Counted from the first letter of the stretch, positions 1 to 5,369 are shown. The stretch is 9,368 bases of DNA from Actinomycetota bacterium (GCA_023475715.1 JAMCVO010000076.1:392-9759); one strand, 5' to 3'. The notes: generated from the letters alone by a model not told the origin. Numbers and translations are program-made.

Positions 1-1
1 C

Positions 2-307
2 GGACCGCATTTGGTAGCTACGTGGGGAGATTATGTAAGGCAGATAGGAACAGAGAATGATAAAATTATCATTCCTGTGGGTACGTATAGTAAAACCGAA
101 GAAAATTTAAAAAAGAATAAAAATATACAACTCCTGATTGTATCAAAACAAGTAGAGGGAAGTAATGGTCCTGGTCAAGGATGCAGGTTGCTTGGAGAAG
201 GGGAGATTCAGAAAGAAGGAAAAATTTTACAAAAAGTAAAAGAAAAATTTTCCTGGGCAAGAGGAGCATTGATTGTAAGGATAAAGGAAATTGCTACTCT
301 GCTCTAA
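2..307 (+). CDS. PNPOx-like FMN-binding protein (pyridoxamine 5'-phosphate oxidase family), 5' end cut off
   Basis: The reading frame is open from base 2 to a TAA at 305-307, giving about 101 C-terminal residues; the true start lies left of the window. A TTG at base 11 is in frame, but the sequence before it (GPH) continues the protein, so it is probably not the start. Visible motifs are GPHLVATWGDYVR at the left edge, then IIIPVG, a TEEN segment, and VEGSNGPGQGCRL. I recognise this pattern from small split-barrel flavin proteins of the PNPOx superfamily, common in anaerobes and about 130 residues long. Family members bind FMN as dimers; the substrate of this one cannot be told, and true PdxH activity is unlikely given the small size. 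It is followed after 56 bases by the Nfu gene in the same direction. Confidence 0.75.
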   Translation, partial: GPHLVATWGDYVRQIGTENDKIIIPVGTYSKTEENLKKNKNIQLLIVSKQVEGSNGPGQGCRLLGEGEIQKEGKILQKVKEKFSWARGALIVRIKEIATLL

Positions 308-363
308 ATATAATATTTTTATTCTATGCTACGCATATTTAGTGAAAAACTGGAGGTGACAAA

Positions 364-582
364 ATGAAGGAAAAAATTGAAAAAGCATTAGAAACAATCA
401 GGCCGGCTTTACAGGCTGATGGAGGGGATATCCAATTAGTAAGTGTTGAAGATGGCATAGTTAAGGTTAGATTGGCTGGTGCGTGCAGCGGATGCCAGAT
501 GGCACAGATGACAATGACCCAGGGCGTAGAGCAGGCTATCAAAGAAGTAGTCCCGGAGATAAATAAAGTAATAGCGGTTTAA
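364..582 (+). CDS. nfu: NifU C-terminal domain (Nfu-type) iron-sulfur cluster protein
   Basis: This 72-residue protein is a stand-alone NifU C-terminal domain. It reads KIEKALETIRPALQADGGDI, then the strand VKVRLAGAC, and carries the C41-S-G-C44 motif that binds a [4Fe-4S] cluster between two subunits in this family. The known role is as a cytosolic iron-sulfur carrier or scaffold that delivers clusters to apo-proteins. Its length is normal for the single-domain form, with no N-terminal IscU-like part. The start is well supported: a GGAGGTG Shine-Dalgarno site at 352-358 sits just ahead of the ATG. It lies between a flavin-binding protein and the DUF438/DUF1858 pair, a neighbourhood suggesting redox or iron-sulfur housekeeping, though that link is inference. 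No clear promoter was found in the gap before it, apart from a TATAAT at 309-314 lacking a matching -35. Confidence 0.93.
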   Translation: MKEKIEKALETIRPALQADGGDIQLVSVEDGIVKVRLAGACSGCQMAQMTMTQGVEQAIKEVVPEINKVIAV

Positions 583-687
583 TAATAATCTATAAAATTT
601 ATCATAATTATTATATTATCATATTGTTCAAAACATCATGGCTGATTTTGAAATTTATATTGAATAATAATTTATGGGTCATATAAA

Positions 688-1914
688 ATGAGTGAATTTT
701 TAGGGAAAGAAAATAAAAAAGAAATAATAAAAGATATTATTTTAAAACTTCATCAGGGGCTTTCACTCGAAGAAGCAAAAGAGAAGTTTGAAAAAGAAGT
801 CGGGACTATAACATTTTCGGAAATTGTGGAAATCGAGCAGTCATTGATAAATGAAGGCATGCAAACCGATGAGATAAAGAATTTTTGCAATTTACATGCT
901 CTTTTATTTGAATCTTCATTATCCCAGTCAGTAGCCAAAGAGGAATTACCTACTCATCCGATACATCTTTTTAAACTGGAGAATAGAGAGATTGAAAAAC
1001 TTACTGACTCCATAAAAGAGCTGCTTCTTAAAAAGGATATCAAGACATTGGAGGTATTCAGACAGGAACTTAAAAAATTGCTGCTGAAATTAAAAGGAGT
1101 GGAATTACACTATACAAGAAAAGAGCAGCTGCTTTTCCCTTTCCTTGAAAAATATGGCTTCATGGGTCCTTCAAAGGTTATGTGGGGCAAGGATAATGAC
1201 ATAAGGAATTTACTGAAAAATTCCATTTTAAAAATTGAAGAACTGGACACAAAGCAGCAACTTGAATCTTATATAAAGGAGTACATAAATCCTCTTATCG
1301 AGGAGACTACCGGAATGATATTTAAAGAAGAAAATATTCTTTTCCCAGCTTCTAAGGAAAAATTAAGTATTAATGATTGGATTGACATATTAAAAGAAAG
1401 TGATGAAGTCGGATATGTATTTATAGAAAAGCCAAAAGACACTTCGCGCATGATCAGCGAACTAAGGAAAATTGTTGTAATAGAGCCGGAAATAAAAAAT
1501 GGAAATGAAATCAGTTTTCCAACAGGGTCTTTAAAGTTAAAGGAATTAATGTGGATATTCAACAGCTTGCCTGTTGACATCACTTTTGTGGATAAAGATG
1601 ATATTGTCAGGTATTTTTCAGATAATAAAAATAAGATATTTGTAAGGACGAGATCTATTATTGGCAGAAAAGTCCAAAACTGCCATCCGCCCCAGAGCGT
1701 TGAAATTGTTGAAAGAATTCTTGCTGAATTTAAGAATGGAAAAAGGGATCAGGCTGACTTCTGGATAAACTTCAAAAACAGTTTGATATTTATCAAATTC
1801 ATAGCCGTAAGAGACGAAGGGGCAAACTATCTTGGGACAATTGAAGTAACTATAGATATCACCGATATAAAGAACTTAAAAGGTGAAAAGAGGCTGATCG
1901 ATGAAGAAAGTTGA
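688..1914 (+). CDS. DUF438 - hemerythrin-like - PAS domain protein
   Basis: A soluble 408-residue protein with three parts. Residues 1-80 match DUF438 (KEIIKDIILKLHQGLSLEEAK). Residues 88-235 form a hemerythrin/HHE-type helical bundle: HPIH at 90-93, H141 to E146 with LFPFLE, MWGKDND near 165-171, and KEENILFP at 213-220. Residues 285-400 are a PAS domain with the family signature RYFS (308-311), RTRSIIGRKVQNCHPPQSV (320-338) and FWI, ending ITDI. There is no transmitter or effector domain, so it may sense a ligand or act on a partner. Several usual iron-ligand histidines appear to be replaced (K, D and N positions in the third and fourth helices), so a standard diiron site is doubtful. The Shine-Dalgarno site is weak. 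Its end overlaps the DUF1858 gene by 14 bases, so the two are probably translated together. The molecular function is not established. Confidence 0.9.
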   Translation: MSEFLGKENKKEIIKDIILKLHQGLSLEEAKEKFEKEVGTITFSEIVEIEQSLINEGMQTDEIKNFCNLHALLFESSLSQSVAKEELPTHPIHLFKLENREIEKLTDSIKELLLKKDIKTLEVFRQELKKLLLKLKGVELHYTRKEQLLFPFLEKYGFMGPSKVMWGKDNDIRNLLKNSILKIEELDTKQQLESYIKEYINPLIEETTGMIFKEENILFPASKEKLSINDWIDILKESDEVGYVFIEKPKDTSRMISELRKIVVIEPEIKNGNEISFPTGSLKLKELMWIFNSLPVDITFVDKDDIVRYFSDNKNKIFVRTRSIIGRKVQNCHPPQSVEIVERILAEFKNGKRDQADFWINFKNSLIFIKFIAVRDEGANYLGTIEVTIDITDIKNLKGEKRLIDEES

Positions 1915-2167
1915 CCTGGGCAAATCTGTTTATGAATTGACTGAAGAATACCCCGAACTTATTGAAATATTGAAAGACATGGGGTTTTTTGGCGTAATAA
2001 ACCCGATAGTCAGAAAAACAATAGGGCGAAAAACAACCATACCAGATGGTTGCAGAAAACAAGGCAAGGACTTAACAGATGTAATTCAAAAATTAAAAGA
2101 AGATGGATTTGATGTATTATCATCAACCGGTTCAATCAAAGTAAAAACTGCTACATCAGACAACTAA
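1901..2167 (+). CDS. DUF1858 domain protein
   Basis: This 88-residue protein begins with the DUF1858 pattern: LGKSVYELTEEYPELIEILKDMGF, then NPIVRKTIGRKTTI, and DLTDVIQKLKEDGFDV. DUF1858 resembles the N-terminal ScdA_N domain of the RIC/ScdA/YtfE iron-centre repair proteins, where it precedes a hemerythrin domain. Here it stands alone, but its ATG lies 14 bases inside the end of the DUF438-hemerythrin-like gene (different frame), so the two domain types are encoded side by side. The conserved cysteine pair of ScdA_N is not seen; the only cysteine is in DGCRK. An AGAGG-like site just upstream fits the ATG start. A joint role in sensing or repairing redox-damaged centres is inference from domain content. 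The left copy of the 56-bp repeat begins 29 bases after its stop. Confidence 0.85.
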   Translation: MKKVDLGKSVYELTEEYPELIEILKDMGFFGVINPIVRKTIGRKTTIPDGCRKQGKDLTDVIQKLKEDGFDVLSSTGSIKVKTATSDN

Positions 2168-2200
2168 AGTTTTTGGGCTTTTACGGTTTTTAGATATTTC

Positions 2201-2220
2201 AATATACATAATTGTATATT
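2201..2220. promoter_or_regulatory. Operator-like palindrome in the left repeat
   Basis: AATATACA-TAAT-TGTATATT is a perfect 8-bp inverted repeat with a 4-bp centre. It covers the -35 element of the duplicated promoter. The size and symmetry fit a dimeric repressor site; the regulator is unknown. An extra half-site AATATACA occurs at 2323-2330 in the HD-GYP leader. Confidence 0.6.
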
Positions 2221-2231
2221 TGCGCTATTAT
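2203..2231 (+). promoter_or_regulatory. Duplicated promoter, now upstream of the HD-GYP gene
   Basis: TATACA and TATTAT are 17 bp apart, as in the radC copy. The TG of the extended -10 in the radC copy (3845-3846) is changed to CG here (2223-2224), so this copy may be weaker. If active, it would give the HD-GYP gene a leader of about 160 bases. Confidence 0.5.
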
Positions 2232-2237
2232 GCTTCT

Positions 2238-2300
2238 ATGGATAAGCTCCCTTTTGTTCTATTCTTATTTTACCCTGAAGTGAAATTTCAATTGTTATGA
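2238..2300 (+). pseudogene. Chimeric 20-codon ORF: radC first five codons joined to unrelated sequence
   Basis: The duplicated ATG opens a frame coding MDKLP, identical to the RadC start, then 15 unrelated, largely hydrophobic residues up to a TGA at 2298-2300. RadC continues IKNWPEEERP instead. It is most simply a by-product of the duplication. It could act as a leader ORF for the HD-GYP gene, 100 bases further on, but nothing shows it is translated. Confidence 0.5.
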
Positions 2301-2399
2301 GTTATTCAAGAAATTAATGTTAAATATACAAAGTAAATGTACAAAATGATTGTGTTTTTTCTAATTTTGGATTAATTTATTATTTATTTTAGAACGAAA

Positions 2400-3698
2400 A
2401 TGAAATTACTAAAAAACATAGTTATTCAATATACCGTTGTCACCTTTCTTGTCATTCTATTTATATCTATTACTCTTGGAACTATACTTTCAAAACGGAT
2501 TACAAACTATGCTATTCAAACCCATATCGATATTTTCCCCCATGTTATACAGTCAATCGCAAACGATCATCCCCAAGTCTATATCTTCCTAAAATCCCCC
2601 GCAGGAACTAATGTGCCTGAAGATGTTAAGTCTTTTTTTAATGACTTGCTTTCCTTTGGTGCTATATTCAGAATCAAAGTTTGGGGAAAAGACGGTACGA
2701 TTTTGTGGAGTGATAAAGTAGAATTGATTGGTCTTAATTTTAAAGATAACATCAACTTCAATGAAGCAATTCAAGGTAAGTTAGATTATGAAGTATCTTT
2801 ACCAGAAAAGGCAGAGCAAATAACAGAAAAAGGACAAGGGACAATATTAGAAATTTATACTCCTGTGAAAAAGAATGAAGAGGTAATTGGTGTTATAGAA
2901 CTATATGAATCTAGTAGTAATCTTTACCTTCAAATAAGTAAAAATATACGGATTGTCTGGATTTTAGTATCACTTGCAGGCGTTACTCTCTACATCCTTC
3001 TTTTTATAATTTTCTACAAAGCATATGATAGACAAAGAAAAACAACTCAACAACTGGACCAAACTCAGGATGTAACTATATTGGCTTTAGCTTATCAAGC
3101 AGAATTGCGAGATATTGAGACTGGTAATCATATTGAACGAACATCACGCTATGTGGAGATTTTAGCTCAAGAGCTAAAGAAGCATCCAAAGTACAAATCA
3201 TATTTGAGTGATAGATATATTGCAGACCTTGTTAAATCAGCTCCACTTCACGATATTGGGAAGGTAGGTGTACCAGATGCTATACTTCGAAAACCGGGAA
3301 AACTGGAACCAGATGAATTTGACAAAATAAAACAACATTGTGAATATGGCGCAATGGTTCTCCAAAAGGCAGCACAGAAGTTAACTTTCCAATCATTCTT
3401 AATGATTGCCCTCCAGCTTGTGATGTATCATCACGAACACTGGGATGGAAAAGGATATCCACATGGACTAAGTGGAGAGGATATACCTATATCAGCTCGG
3501 ATTATGGCTCTATCCGATGTATATGATGCACTTCGGTCAAAGCGCCACTACAAGAATGCCTTATCTCATGAAAAATCGGTTGAAATAATTTGTGAGGAGA
3601 AGGGAAAACATTTCGATCCACTGATAGTTGAGACGTTTTTAAAAAAAGAAAAAGATTTTTATAAGATTTCTGAGCAGATGGCTGATAAAGTAATGTAA
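2400..3698 (+). CDS. Membrane-bound HD-GYP c-di-GMP phosphodiesterase
   Basis: A 432-residue protein with a membrane helix at about 8-30, an extracytoplasmic sensor at about 31-182 (Cache-like, by the strand KVWGKDGTILWSD), a second helix at about 184-207 and a cytoplasmic HD-GYP domain at about 222-415. All expected motifs are present: H244, H284-D285 in HDIGK, H313, H344-H345 with E346, the GYP triad at 352-354 and D373 in ALSDVYDAL. Such enzymes hydrolyse c-di-GMP to pGpG or GMP using a di- or tri-metal centre. The ATG at 2400 lacks a clear Shine-Dalgarno site. The gene stands alone between the two 56-bp repeats. Nine of its 13 arginine codons are CGN, against one of 14 in the DUF438 gene, which with the repeats suggests acquisition from elsewhere. 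The enzyme class is secure; the signal sensed is unknown. Confidence 0.93.
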   Translation: MKLLKNIVIQYTVVTFLVILFISITLGTILSKRITNYAIQTHIDIFPHVIQSIANDHPQVYIFLKSPAGTNVPEDVKSFFNDLLSFGAIFRIKVWGKDGTILWSDKVELIGLNFKDNINFNEAIQGKLDYEVSLPEKAEQITEKGQGTILEIYTPVKKNEEVIGVIELYESSSNLYLQISKNIRIVWILVSLAGVTLYILLFIIFYKAYDRQRKTTQQLDQTQDVTILALAYQAELRDIETGNHIERTSRYVEILAQELKKHPKYKSYLSDRYIADLVKSAPLHDIGKVGVPDAILRKPGKLEPDEFDKIKQHCEYGAMVLQKAAQKLTFQSFLMIALQLVMYHHEHWDGKGYPHGLSGEDIPISARIMALSDVYDALRSKRHYKNALSHEKSVEIICEEKGKHFDPLIVETFLKKEKDFYKISEQMADKVM

Positions 3699-3822
3699 AA
3701 TCTGTTATACTTTTATAACCCTGCAATAATGCTTTATATATATTAATTTTGAAAAACATTTATAATATTTTAAAGTCACTCTAAGTAATTCTTTTATTTT
3801 TAATTGGCTTTCAACTATTTTC

Positions 3823-3842
3823 AATATACATAATTGTATATT
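3823..3842. promoter_or_regulatory. Operator-like palindrome at the radC promoter
   Basis: AATATACA-TAAT-TGTATATT, a perfect 8-4-8 inverted repeat, covers the -35 hexamer and ends 6 bp before the -10. A repressor bound here would block polymerase. It does not match the GAAC-N4-GTTC LexA box known from Gram-positive bacteria, but LexA sites vary between phyla, so damage control of radC remains possible. Confidence 0.65.
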
Positions 3843-3853
3843 TGTGCTATTAT
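3825..3853 (+). promoter_or_regulatory. radC promoter, probably leaderless
   Basis: A -35-like TATACA (3825-3830), 17-bp spacer, TG at 3845-3846 and -10 TATTAT (3848-3853) make a good extended -10 promoter. The usual start point, about 7 bases after the -10, falls on or next to the ATG at 3860. No Shine-Dalgarno site precedes that ATG, in agreement with leaderless translation. Confidence 0.65.
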
Positions 3854-3859
3854 GCTTCT

Positions 3860-4555
3860 ATGGATAAGCTTCCTATAAAAAATTGGCCGGAAGAAGAAAG
3901 ACCCAGAGAAAAACTTGTAAAATTCGGTAAAGAGCATCTTACAAGCTGCGAATTACTGGCAATAATAATCGGAACGGGATGTATAAAGGATAACCAGAGC
4001 TATTCTGCGCTTGACCTTGCCAGTAATCTGATTTCCAAACATAAAAACTTAAAAGGAATGCTCGATTTATCGATAAATGAACTTGCAGAAATTAAGGGCA
4101 TAGGTATGGTAAAAGCTGTACAGATACTTGCAGCATTTGAGCTCGGGAAAAGAGCAGTTTCAGAAAAAAATGGAAATAATACAAGCTTTCGATGCAGCGA
4201 AGAAGTTGCTAATTATTACATACCATTAATGAAAGATCTCAAGAAAGAGCAGTTCAGGGTAATTATGTTAAACATTAAGAACAAAATCATAAAAGAGATT
4301 TTAATTTCGCAGGGGTCACTGACCTCCAGCATAGTGCACCCGAGAGAGGTTATTTGTCCTGCAATTCGTGAATCGGCAGCTTCCTTAATATTCATACATA
4401 ACCATCCAAGCGGGGATCCCGAACCTTCAATTGATGATATAGAAATAACCCGGCGTTTATGCAAGTCCTGTTCTATAATAGGAATAAATGTTCTGGATCA
4501 TATTATAGTTGCTGAAAATGGCTACTTCAGCTTTAAACAGAAAGATATGCTGTGA
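3860..4555 (+). CDS. radC: RadC-family protein (JAMM/MPN domain, UPF0758)
   Basis: A 231-residue protein of the RadC family. The N-terminal part has the family opening IKNWPEEERPREKL (6-19) and a helix-hairpin-helix-like stretch IKGIGMVKAVQIL (78-90). The C-terminal JAMM metal site is complete: E130, then H180-N-H182-P-S-G-D, with D193 at the expected spacing, plus VHPREV at 159-164. Despite the name, a DNA repair role is not proven; family members have been linked to natural transformation and replication-associated recombination. I chose the ATG at 3860 over the TTG at 3842 because the family's N-terminus begins here, the promoter -10 lies between the two, and the duplicated copy shares the same ATG. 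The stop at 4553-4555 lies within the palindrome that precedes the toxin-antitoxin pair. Confidence 0.93.
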   Translation: MDKLPIKNWPEEERPREKLVKFGKEHLTSCELLAIIIGTGCIKDNQSYSALDLASNLISKHKNLKGMLDLSINELAEIKGIGMVKAVQILAAFELGKRAVSEKNGNNTSFRCSEEVANYYIPLMKDLKKEQFRVIMLNIKNKIIKEILISQGSLTSSIVHPREVICPAIRESAASLIFIHNHPSGDPEPSIDDIEITRRLCKSCSIIGINVLDHIIVAENGYFSFKQKDML

Positions 4556-4590
4556 AAAAATGTGAAGTCTTATCTTTTCACATTTTCCAC
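4552..4590 (+). terminator. AT-rich hairpin after radC, overlapping the toxin-antitoxin promoter
   Basis: AAAATGTGAA (4557-4566) pairs perfectly with TTCACATTTT (4577-4586). A G-T pair tightens the loop, and GTG/CAC at 4552-4554 and 4588-4590 may extend the stem. It could end radC transcription, although it has only a weak T-rich tail. Equally, it could be the operator of the antitoxin, because the right arm covers the -35 region of the next promoter. Both roles are inference. Confidence 0.45.
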
Positions 4591-4604
4591 TTTTATGATA
4601 TACT
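4575..4604 (+). promoter_or_regulatory. Promoter of the toxin-antitoxin pair
   Basis: TGA-TATACT (4596-4604) is an extended -10 element. A -35-like TTTTCA lies at 4575-4580, 18 bp from the -10. The hairpin/palindrome at 4552-4590 overlaps the -35, as expected for an autoregulated antitoxin operon. Confidence 0.6.
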
Positions 4605-4623
4605 ACTTTTAGGAGATGATAAT

Positions 4624-4854
4624 ATGAAAAAAGAGAGATTAACAATTGTATTGAACCCAGAGTTGCGAAAGAGAATTAAGATTAAAGCAGCTGAAAGAGA
4701 TGTTACAGTATCGGAAGTAGTGGAAGGCTATCTTAAAAATATGCTGGAAAAAGAAGAGCTTGAGGAGGATATTGCTCTTTCAAAATTTGCTGAAGAGAGA
4801 GAGAAGACTTATACCAGGCAAGAATCTTTAGCTCACGACGATGTTTGGAGATAA
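4624..4854 (+). CDS. Ribbon-helix-helix antitoxin of a type II toxin-antitoxin pair
   Basis: A 76-residue protein whose N-terminal half is a ribbon-helix-helix fold: strand RLTIVLNPELRKRIKIKAAE, then the second helix VSEVVEGYLKNML. Its C-terminal half is acidic and ends in ESLAHDDVW, a tail found in antitoxins partnered with RelE-like toxins, which wraps and blocks the toxin. The start is ATG 4624, with AGGAG at 4611-4615 at good spacing. An in-frame ATG 24 codons earlier (4552) sits on top of the radC stop and would add a hydrophobic stretch foreign to the family. In this family the RHH dimer also binds the operon's operator, and the palindrome at 4552-4590 is the obvious candidate. The toxin begins 2 bases after its stop. 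Identification is strong; the exact RelB subfamily is not. Confidence 0.87.
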   Translation: MKKERLTIVLNPELRKRIKIKAAERDVTVSEVVEGYLKNMLEKEELEEDIALSKFAEEREKTYTRQESLAHDDVWR

Positions 4855-4856
4855 AT

Positions 4857-5132
4857 TTGTCTTTTCTATTAAAATATCATAAAGCGGTAAAGGACGATTT
4901 AAATAATCTGGAAGTTCTATCAAAAGCAAGGATTAAAAGGGCAATAGAAACAAGACTTGCAATCGATCCAATAAAATCAGGAGAACTGCTGAAAGGAGAC
5001 CTAAAAGGCTTTAGAAAGCTAAGGATAGGTGATTATAGAATTGTTTATAAAGTTATTGAAGAAGAAGTTTTAATTTTAGGAATTAGACATAGAAAAGATA
5101 TTTATATGGTTGCAAAAAATAGAGAAAACTAA
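4857..5132 (+). CDS. RelE/ParE-family toxin
   Basis: A 91-residue toxin of the RelE/ParE fold. The family core is plain: a YHKAVKDDLNNL start, LKGDLKGFRKLRIGDYRIVYKV (45-66) and ILGIRHRKDIY (73-83). Basic residues R53, R56, R61 and H78-R79 and the aromatic Y83 occupy the positions used by ribosome-dependent mRNA interferases, so RelE-type action is favoured over gyrase poisoning, but not proven. I prefer the TTG at 4857 as start: GGAG at 4847-4850 is correctly spaced, and the resulting MSFLLKYHKAV matches how such toxins begin. An in-frame TTG at 4845 would add four residues and overlap the antitoxin. The two-base gap to the antitoxin stop implies coupled translation. The reading frame is intact, so the module may be functional. 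Confidence 0.87.
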   Translation: MSFLLKYHKAVKDDLNNLEVLSKARIKRAIETRLAIDPIKSGELLKGDLKGFRKLRIGDYRIVYKVIEEEVLILGIRHRKDIYMVAKNREN

Positions 5133-5186
5133 ATATAATTTCAATTTAAATAAATCTTTAGGGAACAATTAATTATTTGAAACAAT

Positions 5187-5213
5187 TTGACTTAACAAAT
5201 TGACTTATATAAT
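5187..5213 (+). promoter_or_regulatory. Likely tRNA promoter with a doubled -35 motif
   Basis: TTGACT at 5187-5192 and TATAAT at 5208-5213 are near-consensus, with a short 15-bp spacer. A second TTGACT at 5200-5205, 13 bp downstream, belongs to a small tandem repeat and could pair with TAATAT at 5223-5228 (17 bp). Either would transcribe the tRNA with a short leader. Confidence 0.5.
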
Positions 5214-5235
5214 AATTTTTATTAATATAAGCAAT

Positions 5236-5279
5236 TGCCTGCGCAAAAGTACTTATGAAAAGCACTTTTCATTTAGGCA
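5236..5279 (+). other. Nested inverted repeat directly before the tRNA
   Basis: TGCCT (5236-5240) pairs with AGGCA (5275-5279), and AAAAGTACTT (5245-5254) pairs with AAGCACTTTT (5260-5269) apart from one A-C mismatch, leaving a 5-base loop. Within it, ATGAAAAG-CA-CTTTTCAT is also a perfect palindrome. It touches the first tRNA base. It may be a processing leader in the pre-tRNA or a DNA site. Confidence 0.55.
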
Positions 5280-5356
5280 GGGCCCATAGCTCAGCTGGTT
5301 AGAGCAGCGCACTCATAATGCGGAGGTCCCTGGTTCGAATCCAGGTGGGCCCACCA
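5280..5356 (+). tRNA. tRNA with CAT anticodon (elongator Met or lysidine-type Ile2)
   Basis: A full 77-base cloverleaf with encoded CCA: acceptor GGGCCCA/TGGGCCC, D-stem GCTC/GAGC, anticodon loop CTCATAA with CAT at 5314-5316, T-stem CCTGG/CCAGG with loop TTCGAAT, discriminator A. The acceptor begins with a G-C pair and the anticodon stem lacks three G-C pairs, so it is not the initiator. The CAT anticodon fits either elongator tRNA-Met or tRNA-Ile2, in which TilS converts the C to lysidine; the AGCTGGTTAGAGCAG body resembles some Ile2 tRNAs, but the choice cannot be made by eye. The top pair of the anticodon stem (G5307 and G5323) is mismatched, which is uncommon. It converges on the diguanylate cyclase gene, 13 bases away. 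Confidence 0.95.
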
Positions 5357-5369
5357 AACTCTAGGGGAT

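Larger units (their letters stand above)
2197..2252 (+). repeat. 56-bp direct repeat, left copy (duplicated radC promoter plus first five codons)
   Basis: These 56 bases match 3819-3874 at 54 positions with no gaps. The two differences are C2223 against T3845 and C2249 against T3871. The copy holds a -35-like TATACA (2203-2208), a -10 TATTAT (2226-2231), the palindrome at 2201-2220 and an ATG at 2238 followed by codons for DKLP, exactly as in radC. The second difference is a silent leucine change (CTC/CTT). After base 2252 the similarity to radC stops abruptly. Together with the right copy it brackets the HD-GYP gene. Confidence 0.95.
3819..3874 (+). repeat. 56-bp direct repeat, right copy (native radC promoter and start)
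   Basis: This copy is 54/56 identical to 2197-2252 and runs straight into intact radC, so it is most likely the original. The repeat-to-repeat distance is 1622 bp. Deleting one unit would place radC directly behind the DUF1858 gene. To the left, both flanks contain a GGCTTT-like stretch at slightly different distances (2176 and 3806), which may be a decayed extension. Confidence 0.95.

Noticed and set aside
582..614. Inverted repeat ATAATAAT / ATTATTAT after the Nfu gene as a terminator
   Set aside because: The stem is made only of A-T pairs with a long loop and no T-tract; expected by chance in such AT-rich sequence.
1269..1583. 104-codon minus-strand open frame inside the DUF438 gene
   Set aside because: Antisense shadow of a conserved domain protein, with no ribosome site or recognisable motif.
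2168..2399. Riboswitch or structured RNA in the HD-GYP leader (for example a c-di-GMP riboswitch)
   Set aside because: No GEMM-like conserved core, tetraloop receptor or terminator stem could be seen; the content is explained by the repeat copy and AT-rich spacer.
3704..3719. GTTATA-CTTT-TATAAC after the HD-GYP gene as a terminator
   Set aside because: Six weak pairs, one G-C pair only, and no T-tract.
3842..3859. TTG at 3842 as the radC start
   Set aside because: It overlaps the promoter -10 region and adds six residues not typical of the family; the ATG at 3860 fits the family N-terminus and is the ATG kept in the duplicated copy.
4552..4623. ATG at 4552 as the antitoxin start
   Set aside because: It overlaps the radC stop and would translate through the hairpin and promoter; ATG 4624 has a proper AGGAG site and the correct RHH beginning.
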